A stretch of 64,000 nt of DNA, taken from Setaria digitata. Lineage: Eukaryota; Nematoda; Chromadorea; Rhabditida; Setariidae. The stretch covers positions 1 to 64,000 of the forward strand of contig RCAB01000046.1 in the NCBI GenBank assembly GCA_003640385.1, in the 5' to 3' direction. The notes beneath the pieces are model-generated. The model saw nothing but the letters and a program-made list of their open reading frames with translations. It searched no databases and was not told the DNA's origin. Made by a program: the position numbers and the translations under genes. Positions 45,628-63,682 of this stretch are shown here, piece after piece. Numbering within the stretch: the first letter of the stretch is position 1; each line of letters begins with the position of its first letter.

Positions 45628-47574
45628 TCACAACAGAGAAGAAATTTCATTCATAAAATCGGCGTAAGCTTCGTCTGTATCCTTTGCTTCTTTTCTTTGT
45701 GCTGACTCAACTTGTATTCCCATCATATTGAATCTAAAATTAAATTTTCTGTTAGACTTGAACAATCACAATTAACACAAAATACGTCAAGAATGCTTAA
45801 AGAGTATTAAGAGATAAAAATCCACGAAACAAAAATCACGCGACGACGCAGAAAATTCTATAGGAAATGATACATGAAAAGTCAGGAAGAAGACTCGGTG
45901 AAAGCGTACTTGTTAAGTGTCCTTTTTGGCTGCTGCTTTGTTCGATTAACTCGAAGTGTCGTTGGGACGAATTTCGTGACTTCTTTTGTTAAATCTCTTA
46001 ATTTTGGCTCTGCTGAGATTGTAGCTTCCCCACTATCTTTCGTTTGGGTTCCTCCCCGTCGAACTACTGGTTCTGCCGAAATCACAGAACTAGTTCCTGG
46101 TGGACGCATAAACGGAATCGGCATCCCTACAGCAATTAAAAAATATTTCCATAGCAGCAATGAGAAATTTTTATTTTAATAGTGTAATTTTAATCAAACT
46201 ATATATTATATTAGACAGTTGAGACCACTTTTTAAATCTCGAATTTCATACAAAACGACTTCCTATCTAAAAAGGATGTTTTTTTATTATTAGTGCAAAA
46301 CGTACGAAAATGTGGTGGAGGTGGAGGAACACGAAGCGGAAGACGAGGAGGAGGCGGTAACATGTTCGGAGGCAATGGTGGTGCACGTAATAACGGTTGC
46401 TGTGGAATGATAGGTGCAAGCATAGCTGCGGATCTCACATTGTCTCCATCGGCTACTTGGTTATGTTCCAATACTTCCATAGGAACTACAATAGTAAAAT
46501 ATAGAAAGAATGCTATAAAAGAATTATCTATCAAAACAAAATTCCTGTTTTTTCTTCTTCTCTAGAAAAAAAATAATCTAAACTTACTTTCTACAGGACC
46601 AAAATCGTCATCTGCAGTTTCGACGCTGTCTCTAGCAATACTGTTTGAAACATCTTCCTCAAAGCGTACGCGTCTTTTGGAAGGTATTTCATCATCATCA
46701 TCGTAGCCAATTAGCGGAGGTAAGCCACAAGGAGGTCCCGGAGGTTCCGTCCGGTCACTAATATCACGGGTGATATGTGAATTTTTCAGAATACCAGCTC
46801 GTGCCTGGGGCATTAAAAAGTGAACTGGTATAGCAGGTGTTACAGGTGTCATTGCTGCATTAGGTATTGAACTGCCATCTGGCAATGGAATTTCTACAGG
46901 ATTGGCTTCCAGCGAAAATCGCAATGCATCTAAAATCAAAATAGAGGACTGAGATATTCCATTTAATTAGAATTGGGTATCAAATCTCAAAAAAATTCAA
47001 AGCGATTTCAAATAAAATCACATTAAGTTATGTAACCTACTATATTGTTGTATTTTTCGAGCTCTTTCTGTTTCATACTGTAACATTTTCTGTTCTAATT
47101 CTTTCACTTTATCTTCTCGTTTCTCTTGTTTGTATAAGTTCATCACTTCGCTGTACGTCTGCTTAAATTTGACACGCTTCTCATTGAAAACATACTTGCT
47201 GTGATGCTCCACATGTATATCAAATTCTGAAATGCTGATGTCAAGATCTTCAGGACAATACTTTGTCTATCCGGTCCAAAGCAATTTTCCGATTGGTAAT
47301 TTATTATTAACTAAGCGATCTATAAAAAACATTCAAAAACCCCACACATTTTTACAAAATGAATGAAGCGACTCTTCCAGTTACCCTGATCATCCAGACG
47401 CGCTAAGTTCTCTAAGATTTCGTCGACATCTTTGCTTTTTAATATTGCATGTCGAACCATAGTCCTCTGTTTTCGATTTCTTTTCAGTTCTTTTTGACGC
47501 ATACTTTTGCGTTCCTGATCAGCCGGATTCATAAACCGGCCCGATTTCGTTGTACTGCCCGGCCTGCGTCCCAT
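45628..47574 (-). CDS. WBP11, spliceosome-associated WW-domain-binding protein
   Basis: Exons 47385-47574 (ATG), 47041-47226, 46588-46929, 46306-46485, 45910-46126 and 45628-45733 (TGA) total 1,221 nt, giving 406 residues. The start MGRRPGSTTKSGRFMNPAD is the family hallmark, followed by a basic helix with KRNRKQRTMVRHAILK. Then come a Lys/Glu coiled coil (exon 2), NPVEIPLPD, acidic DDDDE patches, and Pro-rich tracts (PPPPRLPLRVPPPPP) that match WW/PQBP1-binding segments. It ends with TKEVTKFVPTTLRVNR and AYADFMNEISSLL, matching the conserved C-terminus. The human protein is about 640 residues, so the Pro-rich middle is shortened here while both ends are kept. WBP11 is nuclear and takes part in pre-mRNA splicing. 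There are no lesions. Confidence 0.94.
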
Positions 47575-50500
47575 TGTTCGCCTGCAAATTTTCCGTGTAG
47601 GAAGAAAGTACAAAACAAACTCGAACTCCCTAATCTTTCGCACAACATATTGCCTCACACAGAAAACAGAAAGGAAATGCGGAACTGTAACCAACCAAGT
47701 TCTTCCTAACATCCACACTCACTCCACACCGTGTTAACGAAATTGCGGATTTCCAAATCGAGGACTAAATAATCACGCGGTAACCTCAGTGAAACATAAG
47801 GTGTCGTCTGTCCTGATCGTAATTGATGGATACTTATCCATTGTTTGTTTAGATTCTAGCATCGCGGGTGCTTATTGTATTCACTCAGCATCGTTATCTT
47901 TTTATTCTTCTCATAGAAAAACAAGTGTTAACAGTTTCAGAGTCAGACATCTTATTATTAAATGGCTGCAGTCATGAAGCAACTTCGTTAAGTCCGTTAA
48001 ATTTGAAAAAGCTGAAGGTTGAATTTTTGATGAACAGAATGTAAGACGTACTGTTTCTTGCAGTAGAAAAACATTATCGTATGGATTCATTTATGTAAAG
48101 AAAAGTGTGTGTGTCTCTTTTGCTGGCGAAGAATTTCGTAATTATTAAATTAGTTATTAAACCGTGATTTATGAGCTTCCACAGAATATAGAATATCACT
48201 AATTGTTGCCTCTACCTAGCACTCTTTTATGCACATCCTGTTCGTTATTAGTTTATTAGAGATATACAAGCGCAGTGTTTATGAAGTCACCTGCTTATAA
48301 AAATGTTGTTGTTTGCAAACACATTGTTCTTCCTTGAGTCAGTCACTGAACTGCGAATGGACCAAATTTCTCGCTGGTACGTTACTACGAAGGTCTACGT
48401 CAATATCAAATTAATGCAGGAAATTATACAAATGGCCTGCGGATTCATTATTGACTCTGTACTCCATTAAATGATTGCTTATTGCTTATTTTACACATGA
48501 AATTCCACATTTGGAAATCTAAATTTTTATCCTTCAGTTTTATACTAAGTTTGGATTTTCTTGTTGATACTGATACTCGACTTATCAATGTTTGGAATTA
48601 CATATCTGTTTTCACGACTGCCAATGAAAATGAATCAAATGATATGATTTATTAGATCGGGAAATAAAGAAATGGGTTTAAAGAATGCTGAGTGCTGGAA
48701 AGAGTAACGAATATCGAAGAAGCTTAGAGGGCGTTCATCGAGCACTAAAAGCTTTGTTCAAACACTTAAGAAATGAAGAAAACAGCAGTGATCCTTAATT
48801 CAACCGTAGGAAGAAGAAAAAGTGAAGTAAAGGGTCACTTTTTCCGAAATCATAATATAAAATAGTAGGAAATGCAAAAATGAGGATAATAGTACGATAC
48901 AATAAAAGACCTTCTTAATCTGGCCTGGTTAGAGATTTCGTAACTTACTGGTAAAAACATTAAAATTCTTAAAAATAGTTCAGTTGTATGCTATGCTGTC
49001 AACAAGTTATTGTCGATTATCGATCTTTTAAGAAGCACATGACTGATATGATGGGCCTATTTAATGACCAACAAAAAAAGAAGGATATGCTTAGAACCAG
49101 TTAAATGCATTTTTGCTTTCATTTACTAGATAAGTTTTTTAAATGACTGATTGGTGAGCTTTGTGGAGGTAAGAACTGATATAAATTTTGTTTTATAACT
49201 GATTATATTTCTAAATTATGCGCTAAAATATTTTCGTCCACTTGCAGGTTTAAAAGAACACAGGAAGTTCAGTTGAATCATAAGGAAACGTTGTAAACGT
49301 CAATGGATGATGTTATGATTATGCTGTTATAGAGGAGAATCAACTACGCTCTCACTGTCCAAAAATCTATAAAAGAAAGCATTAATTGGCAAAAGATGAA
49401 AGTGTTTTTTTAAGAAGATAAAATTATAGGAAAAGAAAAAGCAACTACGATTTAATCTAATGCTGTCTTTATGTGAGCAAACAGAAATATAAAGTGCTAT
49501 TTGGTACAAGATGTTAATGTCATGATGGATTTGATATTTTCAATCGGCACAATAAGTGAATAAAGGTTATGACTCTTAAATTTCAGTAGATACAACTACT
49601 ACAATATCACCATATTAACATGGTCCACTTCGATGCTTCTAATTAGCTGTATCTACACCGGTACTACACCAGTCGGTCTTTGCATAGGCCATGCATAAAA
49701 TTACTAAAATCCAAAAATTTTCTCGCTCTGTTTTTGTCAGTTGTAAAACAAATTTCTGTACAGGAAATAACTAATAATAAATTACCCATCCATTCTTTGT
49801 AATATTTCCTTAGCTAGCATACAGCATACGCATTAGCTAGTACACACACTGGAAATAAGACTTCATGCACAGATGATAATTCGTTGCCCGTACGCAGTTC
49901 TTTGTAACATAGTAGCTGTACGAAACAAGTGGATGTATCAATCAAGAATTTTGGGAGAAAGAATGTGCAATTGGTGAAAGGAAACAAAGGTATGATCTGG
50001 CAACGATCATATGAGAAGCCCAGAATAACAGGAGAAAGAAGCAGTATGAAAAGAATTGAAGCAACTGATTTTCCACTTAACAAGATAATCTCGTAGGATA
50101 TGTATGTCCTTTAAAAATAATCAGGATCGCTGCCGAAATATTCATTACCCAGAGACTTTTAAAACTACTGAAGGAATTAGAGTGATTAGTGACCACCGAT
50201 TTTTCTTAATAATTTTTAATGTCTTCAGTCAGAATAGAATACAAGTACATAATAAGTGCGAAACGAAAAGGAAAGATTATGAAAGCTTCTGACAAAACTT
50301 GGTGATTAAATCTGACATTATCCGGAAGGCACCTTATGGATAAAGAACAGCCTGAGTAAAACGAAATATGCGAAAAAATGCTGATCCAGGAAAAAAGACC
50401 CGGGACGATTTAATACATTTATTAAAACACTAGAGATCAGTAGCAACAAATAACCAGAACTTTTACAAAAGGTACCATCACAAGAAGGGAAAGAAGAAGA

Positions 50501-51356
50501 AAGATGAAGTTGTGCATATCAGTCAGTAAGGGTATAAATGATGAAGATGTAATGAAACAAAGATAACCTTTAAAATACAGAAAAAAAAACACTGTTAACT
50601 GGATCATGCAAATAAATTGTCCTTATTCTGTTAAAAATAAGCCTAATGAAGATAAGTCGTCCTTGGAAGTGTCGCATCTCACTTTTCCGCATGTGCATTC
50701 AGAAGAATGCAAGGAAATCCTAGCTACAAGAAATTTATTTATACAATAAAATTTCTTCTCTTTTATGCAACAAAATGTAATAAAATTCCTTTCCGGTACA
50801 TTCAGAATCTGTCACTAAACCTCATTTCTTTTTTTCCTTTGCAACTCACTCGTGCTCTCCACTTCATAATCAAGATCGTCTCTTTTTTTTCAAGGACCCC
50901 CGCCTACTTTCCAAAAAAGTAGCTTTACATGACTCCATGTGATTATCATCTTTTCTTGTCTAATTTGATTTTTGCTCTAAATATTCATGCGAATAATGTC
51001 TGCGGGGTGAAATTTGCCACCTTTGTCTGTCCTCGTTATCTTATAGTACTTTCCTGTTAAGCAGTTCAAACTTCCGTAATAATCAATACTATTGGTGATG
51101 TATTATAGTCCTGTCATGAAATATTTTGGAATATTCTCTGATGAGATCAGTCATTAACTTTTCATTAGAGAACCGCAAAACATATCTGTCTCCTATATCT
51201 ATTCTCTAATTTCCGCTCATCTTCCTCCTGTAAATCCCCACATTGCATCAGTTACATCATTTTCCTTACTTTTTCTTGATTGCTATTGCATCAACTTACT
51301 TAAATGACTCACTGAAACTGAGTCATGGAACGTAGTGAAATGAGTGTGTATTGCAG

Positions 51357-51660
51357 CCGACCACTGCATCACATTTTCTTTATTCAAGCAGTGTTCGATA
51401 TGCTGATATTTCTGAAGATCGGATTGATGAAATTATATCAGAAGTGGACCGTAGTAGTGGGACGACAATCAAAATGATCTGACCGGGAACTTAACCGCTG
51501 GTGGTTCATCTACTTCGGTGACCCAGCCGTTGTCACCACCCCTTCGCTGCCCATTTTTGTATCTCCACAATGGCAGAGACCGTCTAAATCAGAGATGTGT
51601 CAAGTGAAGGGGTAGTAAATCGAGCCGAACCAAATCCGCCTCCGCCAGTTTGAAGTTGCA
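51357..51660 (+). other. GC-richer coding-like patch, frame unresolved
   Basis: After an acceptor-like TATTGCAG at 51351-51356, one frame reads 45 codons (contains VRYADISEDRIDEIISEVDR) and stops. The following 150 bp is open in two other frames with equally protein-like text (GSSTSVTQPLSPPLRCPF; GDPAVVTTPSLPIFVSP). No single frame spans the block, so it may be a terminal exon, a frameshifted relic, or non-coding. No family is recognised. Confidence 0.3.
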
Positions 51661-53428
51661 TCACTCTGAACATTCCGTTTTTACTCTGTTCCGATAACAA
51701 ACCCCTGAACCGATTACAACATTCGATTTGCGATCGTGAATACAAATCATAGTTTCCTTCATCACTTTATGATTCATTTTCTAGGACAATCTTACCTGTT
51801 GCAAATTTTCCTTTTTACTTTCTCAATTTTCATGTTATCCTCTGCTCTCGTTTCAGCATCAAGGACCAATTCATTATGACATGAACTGGGCTATAAACAT
51901 CCGCTGTTATCAACCACATGATAACTTTTAATGGATTTTTAGCCTTATCTGATTTTTGATAAGAATTGAAGATTTTTATGTAGCGCAAGAATTTATGAGA
52001 CAATTATATCAAAAGATAAGTGAATCTATTATGAATTTTGCTTTTTTTCGCTCACAGTCAAATAACATTATCCCCAAATTTTTCTGACAATAGGAAGGGG
52101 AAGGTAAAGGTCACAAAACTACTAGCAAAGATTTCCTTATTTGCTTAAAAAAAGCGATTTTTCCAACATTAATCTCAGTACATCACTGTTTTACTCTTAA
52201 TTATATTTTACAGTTCCGCACAGTAAAATATTGTCTGCCACGCATTTTTTCACTCCTCACTTTTCATCGAAAGTTTATTACGGCCGAGGTGTCTATTTCT
52301 CTGATTTGACTTTTTCAGTTCATCAAAAAAGGGCATGAAATGAACCTTTAAATCTGAGTTTCGGGAGTTGATATGCATAGATCTATTCAGTGCATAATAT
52401 AGTTATGTTATCATTAACATTTCGTTAAAGCTGTAATAGAATGATGACTGTCAAAATCATTTTAATGATCGAAAGTCCGAAAACTTGCAAATTTCTTTTA
52501 GGTAAGAAGCAGTGACTTCAGAATCACTCAGGAAATAAATCTATTCTGTAATTTACCTTTCTCTAGAACAATTATTATTTGATTCTCATTGCAAGTTCAA
52601 ATTCTCCTAATTGTTCAACAGTTAAAGGAACCCTAGAAATAAAAATTCTAAAAAGTGCATTCAACTTACTACCGATAAATAAAGAATCTCCTTTTCATCG
52701 GTGTATCAGCTGTTGCTATATTGTTCTGATCATCTAAAAATCCTAAATCTTGTACCTGGTTGGTAATTTCCTGCAGGAGTTCTCAGAAAATTTCCCTCAT
52801 GATTTATGACTTTCCGAAAGAATACCTGTTCCGGCTCAGCTGTTTTCGAACAGTTTCTCTTTCTACGACTGACTTCCAGAAAAACATGTTTTTTCCAAAT
52901 AGCTTTTTTAATGAAAGATAATTAGTCCTCGATAATTCGAATTTTTTTGATATTTCTAAAATTTGATAATTTTTCCAAAAGAATACCAATATAATATGGT
53001 CCACTATCAGCAGTAACAATATAGGTAGCTAATGCATTGACGTAACTGAAAATCATATTAAACATTTGAAGTTACGGCAACTAACAGAACGTTTTCATAT
53101 ATATCCATTTCATCACTTATAGAAATTCATACTAGTAATATTGGATACGTTATTTATCACCTGTGCTTATCGTCTGATTTCTTAGAAAATAAATAGTGCG
53201 GAAATAGGAGGAACTATTAATATTAATAAATCATATGGAAAGATAACCTCTCGCTCTGACAGCAACTTTAAGTTATAATACTTACTCATTACAGGCTTTA
53301 AGGCTCTCAATAATGTGCTTAGCACAAGAAGTGAAGTCTATCCCGTGTCTTCGAATCTCTATTCTTTCTTCCTCCTTATAAATCTGTTCTAATTCATAAG
53401 TCTGCTGCTCTTATTCTCTTTAGAGATA

Positions 53429-53618
53429 AATAGTAATAAATAATAATAATTTAATAATAACAATTAATATGGATAATATAATTAGTAAGAATTAATAATA
53501 ATAAATAATAATAATTAATAATAATAATAATCAATAACAACAATTAATAATAATAATAATCAATAACAGTAATTAATAATAATAATAATTAATAATAATA
53601 ATAATGATTAATAATAAT

Positions 53619-53649
<31 letters not shown>

Positions 53650-53814
53650 TAATGATAATAACAATTAATAATAATAATAATTAATAATAATGATAATTAA
53701 TAATAATAATTAATAATAATAATTAATAATAATAATTAATAATAATAATGATTAATAATAATTAATAATAATAATAATTAATAATAATAACAATAATTAA
53801 TAATAATAATAATA
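53429..53814. repeat. AAT/AATTAATAAT satellite array
   Basis: About 390 bp of AATAAT units punctuated by ATTAAT, almost free of G and C. It ends about 280 bp before the PCTAIRE kinase start codon. Confidence 0.92.
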
Positions 53815-54093
53815 CAGTGCTAAATAATCGTTCGGTGAAATAACCGTAATTCAACCTGTGATTTAAAAAGATCTCCTTTTGTCCAAACGAACAAGTATAT
53901 AATCTGTCACTATTCCCGAAAAATCAAACCCTATTCACTTAATTTTCTCAATTGGGCCGCGTTAAATCGAGCAAGTTGATTGTTGAGAGGGTTGTGTTAG
54001 GTAAGGGTTATTTGTGCCTGTGTGTTAGGTGAAGGGATCGTTTAGGATAGTGAAGTGTGCGCGAATCGATACATTGCTGTTGTCGAAATTCAC

Positions 54094-59505
<5,412 letters not shown>

Positions 59506-61268
59506 ATGTATTGTATGATTTTAATTGACAAACTGTGATACATTGTAACGTAGGACTTTTGTTTACATGGAAAATTTTTAGTTTTTCAACTTATTAGGTT
59601 CCATGGTCTTGTCATGACTGGTTATTATTGTTATTTGTTGGCTCAATACATTGTTGAAAAATTAGCGAGGTACAAGACTGAAGTTTTGTTTAATCTTCAG
59701 GTCATTGTTACATCTTATTTTACATCTACTTTGTTTGTCTGTAATTTAGACAGCCGTACGAACTGTTAAAATTTATCCCTCTTTGTTTTGCTGTAGGGCC
59801 AATATAGATTCTGGGGAAGGGATGTTACTTTTGTCTACTCTCACCTTTGATTTAATATTAGCTTTTTATAATGGCGGAGATTAACTTTTTGCTTCATTTT
59901 TTATTGGACTCTTTTGTCGTTTTACTGAACCAAATTTATTTGAAAGTGTTACATTTCCTTTCAATATGTAGCCTTTGTCATTATCACCCATTCACTTTCC
60001 GTTACATTTTAATAGCTTCATTCCTGTGGTAATAAACAGTGTTTTCCGTTGTGATTTTATTTTGTATTTCTTACATTCGTTAGTCATCATTTGTTTTGAG
60101 AAACGTTACACATAGTAGTCTTATATTATTCATTTTCTATTTTTGCAATTTCATTCACTGTTTTTATTCTACACCAGTGACGAGTTTAAGTTATAAAATC
60201 TTATTTTGACAAGTTCGACGAAGTTGTTTTTTCCCGAAATTTCTTGGGAACTCCATCGTAGTACTACCTACTTGTTTACCATTCTTTTAAGAGTGTACGC
60301 AATTGCCTTAGATGGGGATTGTTGATGGTCACGATTGTGGGATCGTGGGATTTGAGCTCACGATCTTTGGGATTTGAGCTTTTGTTACATTGATTGTATT
60401 TCCAAGCAGTACCCAAGCAACGAAAAGCATGCTAAACCAGGGTCACTGTTTCATCACATAACATATGGGCAATTGCTTCAGGACTGTATGACATTTTTTT
60501 CAATATTCTTTAGTAAAAGAATGAGTGAATGATGATGATGGGTTGAACAATGATGTGTTTATTGCAGAAAATTTTATATGCAATGATCAGAATACAAGCA
60601 GCGCCACAGTGTCCAGACAGCGGACCTATCTCGTGGATCTACCGTAATCCATTTTACTGGTAACTACATTCGGACTTAAGATATTTTTTCTTGATTAACA
60701 GGAAGGAGATTTATAATTAATCTTCACCATATGTTCAAGTTCAAAGAGTGCAAGTCCATACTATGTATAATGGAGCACACTGAAAATTCTTTGGGTGCGG
60801 TACTCGAGGATTCTCGTACAGTTCACTCTAGTGCAATTTGTCTCACTGTTACTTGAAAGTTTTATCCAAACTCCTTGCAGGAGTATGTGTAAAGGTCTAG
60901 TGGTTTTCGCTGGTGGTGTTTTTCTTGTGCGGGCAGTTAGTGACGAATGGGATTCTCTATAAATTTTACCTCACGACGAATTCCCGATCAGTGATCAAAA
61001 ATTTTATTTTTATCCAGTGTGTGACATGTTATAAACCACTGATTTAAAAGAAAAAATTCGTTCTTTAGCTCTGTGTACCGAACAGTTTAACGGCACTCAG
61101 CACACAGTTTGTTTGAAAAATGTATGGTTAGCAGTAAAGTTATCAGTAGTCAGACATGTGTCGGAAGAATGTGAAAGCGTCTCACATTTCCATTTTCATT
61201 TCCATCTAAGCTGGATTGTCACTTTTACTGTTAAACTAAGAATTTATGTTTACTAATTATCATACATC
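59506..61268. other. Convergent 3' region
   Basis: The plus-strand kinase and minus-strand phospholipase end tail-to-tail here. I see no gene. Near 60,340-60,385 a short motif GGGATTTGAGCT is repeated. The rest is UTR-like T-rich DNA. Confidence 0.55.
60031..60036 (+). terminator. Candidate polyadenylation signal of the kinase gene
   Basis: An AATAAA lies about 525 nt after the kinase stop codon, giving a long but plausible 3' UTR. I did not rule out other sites. Confidence 0.3.
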
Positions 61269-63682
61269 TTATAGGAGTATTAGCTGATTCCACTTTCGAA
61301 TAAAACGCTGTTTCAGTGATGATTTAGCCAGTAATATCTTTGCCGCAGCATCAAATTTTGTATGATTTCTTGAAATATACAGTCGTGCGTCCTGACTCAT
61401 TTGTTCCAATCTAAATGATAAAAATGATGTGAAAGTCTAGAATGATTGATTGTTCACAGCAGTTCCACTCGCCACATTATAAAATGTTTGTATGGGAATT
61501 GTGAAATCTGAATAATTACTCTTTTACTGCATAGATAGCTATACTCTGCCCACTTTCTTCTTTAATTTAAGTAATCACAAACTTTTTCGGATCGATTTCA
61601 TCCAAAGAATATGGATAGCTCGTGCATGGATTAAAACGTATATAAGATCCTTTTGATAGCGTATCGCGCATATACAAGTCGACGAGTTCCGTGTCTGTTG
61701 CTGAATCAATAATCCGCAAGATTTTCTCTTGAAATCGCGTAGACATTCTCAAATGAATATCACTATTAAAGTTTTTCCTGGCACATACATCAAACGGTGA
61801 ACACTAGACGTTGAGATCCGAAATACTACACCAATACTATACAATAATATACTTCGCAAGACCAGGGTAACAACTCCTAGAGATAAAGGAAGATTTTTAC
61901 GGCGAACTTTACACCGTCAAATTCAACTTCTGAAACGGTTCGTCCGCTACCGACAGAAACAACACACTGTATTCGTTCCTGTGGCCAAAGCATGCGTGCC
62001 TCGTGAACAGCTAAAGCTGTAGGATTATTTGTAAGAACACCACCGTCTTGATACAGCAGTGAGCCAAGTGGCACCTGGAAAGTCCAATCTGAAATCCCGA
62101 ATAATGAAGCAGACATCTAAATGAAGTTTCTAAAACTGTTTTTTTTTTTTCTTTTTAGCAGAGGTAGGACAAATTCCTGACTACTTCTAATGCAATATGT
62201 GGTATGCTCTGTAGCTCTAGCAATTTTTAAGTGCTTTGCTTTTTCCTTTTTTAGTGAATGCAGCTTGACAAATCTGAAGTAACGCAAAACTTATAGAAAT
62301 AATGTCATATGTTAGAGGATTTAAAATTAAAAGTGAATACTTGCAGGACTGTAAATTAAGTAGACGACGAGATTTGAACCGAGGATCAGACTAAAGCTTC
62401 ATATAGGGAGATTAAATGGAATACTCACCTCTTGAAAATAGCCTGGAGCAGCGGCAGAAGCCTGTAAAGCCTCCCAAACTTTGTGGTTACACCCTCCACG
62501 GTAGTGGCTCTCAATTCCGTTAGGATGTCCGTAAGTACGAAAAATGTATGGCTGTAAAGTTGGCGTATTTACAGTGCATGATACTATACCAAGCTTGGGA
62601 GTTTCCCAGCGTCCACACATTTCCAGTAACGTCTCCTCGCCAATAACCTTTAATAAAACTTTTTCAACAAAATGTTAAAGATAACTGTACTCCAATACAC
62701 AGCACTTTTCATCTTAGATGATGTCGACACAGCTTACAAAAAATGTAGGTTTGAGGTGTTAAACTTTTCTTTTCATATATTTCCACTAAGGAGTGGTTAT
62801 ATTCTTCTAATGGCATTTTTTAGGAAAGCTTATGCGACTGGAAATATATCACTTACGTTCTTCAGTATTTGCTTCCATTTTTCAGTATTGTAATAGGCGT
62901 GTGAAAGAAGGAGGCCACTCATCCCCGAAAATTTGCCCTGATTGAAAAGCTCCCGTGAGAGTTCAACATAAACTTTCCTGCATTTTTCAACAGATAACCT
63001 TTTAGCAGCGAGTAACGCACCAATAATAGCTCCGGTACTTACGCCAACAATCAAATCAAAGACCTCGACAACCTGAAGGAATATTTCCTAATCAGTTAGG
63101 GTACAGATAAAACCCAATATCATCCCAGCCCAAAGCCCATAGCTCAAGGCAATAAATAAACTGACTGAAACAAAGGATTTTAATCCGAAATCTAACCTTT
63201 GATCCATTCAAACTGTTTTCTAGTGCTTCCAGTACATGAAGACCTAATACACCCCGTGTGCCTCCACCGTCAAGTGAGAGCACTCGAACACCTGCCCCAC
63301 GAGGCATGCTAACTTCACCCACAAGGGTCAAGAACTGCCGAACGTGTTCTCTCAGAATTCCATCATTACTTCTTCGTAAACAAAGTTTCAACTTCTTGAC
63401 AACAGAATCATGGAACTAAAACAAAGGAAAATTCCTTCCCAAAATAACCTCTCTAAGGTAACTGTTTAGAGCATCGTTTTTTTTTTCTTTAACAACCTTC
63501 CAAAGAAAACCTGGAACCCAGCCGTGCGAGCCTCAGGATAATCCATATAATGTTTACAGAGCTCCCGTGTTCTCAACATAACAGATCCATCCGTCTCTGC
63601 GGATAGTAAACTAGACACAAGTAATTTCGTCCGGTCAAATATTGCTGACTTCGGTACTCTCACTGCTTTTATACGCTGCGCT
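61269..63682 (-). CDS. iPLA2-gamma-like patatin phospholipase (PNPLA8 type), 5' part off window
   Basis: Exons in order: 63511-63682, 63197-63415, 62857-63072, 62429-62647, about 61908-62074, about 61583-61777 and 61269-61411. The first three joins are phase-perfect. The exon at 63682 begins mid-codon, so the start lies beyond the right edge. The patatin domain shows the oxyanion motif LDGGGTRG, nucleophile GVSTG and catalytic Asp in [11 protein letters not shown]. Further blocks [17 protein letters not shown] and [10 protein letters not shown] are specific to the PNPLA8 group. This calcium-independent phospholipase A hydrolyses membrane phospholipids, in mitochondria and peroxisomes in mammals. 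The join around 61800-61910 has two workable solutions. In the last exon the homology switches frame at 61380-61381 (one extra G on the coding strand), after ARL and before YISRN. Otherwise catalytic residues are intact. Confidence 0.88.

Larger units (their letters stand above)
47575..54093. other. Gene-poor region upstream of WBP11 and the PCTAIRE kinase
   Basis: This 6.5-kb stretch separates two divergent genes, WBP11 on minus and the kinase on plus, so both promoters lie at its ends. I see no intact gene. A GC-richer patch at 51.36-51.66 kb and a satellite at 53.43-53.81 kb are listed separately. Confidence 0.45.

Noticed and set aside
49814..50083. Minus-strand ORF that looks like a small Cys-containing secreted protein, with a possible second exon at about 49.69-49.76 kb
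   Set aside because: It has no ATG start in frame, the hydrophobic run is typical of T-rich DNA, and no family match was seen.
62365..62390. tRNA B-box-like GGTTCAAAT on the minus strand
   Set aside because: The flanking bases do not form a T stem, and no acceptor stem or A box could be found. It lies in a phospholipase intron.
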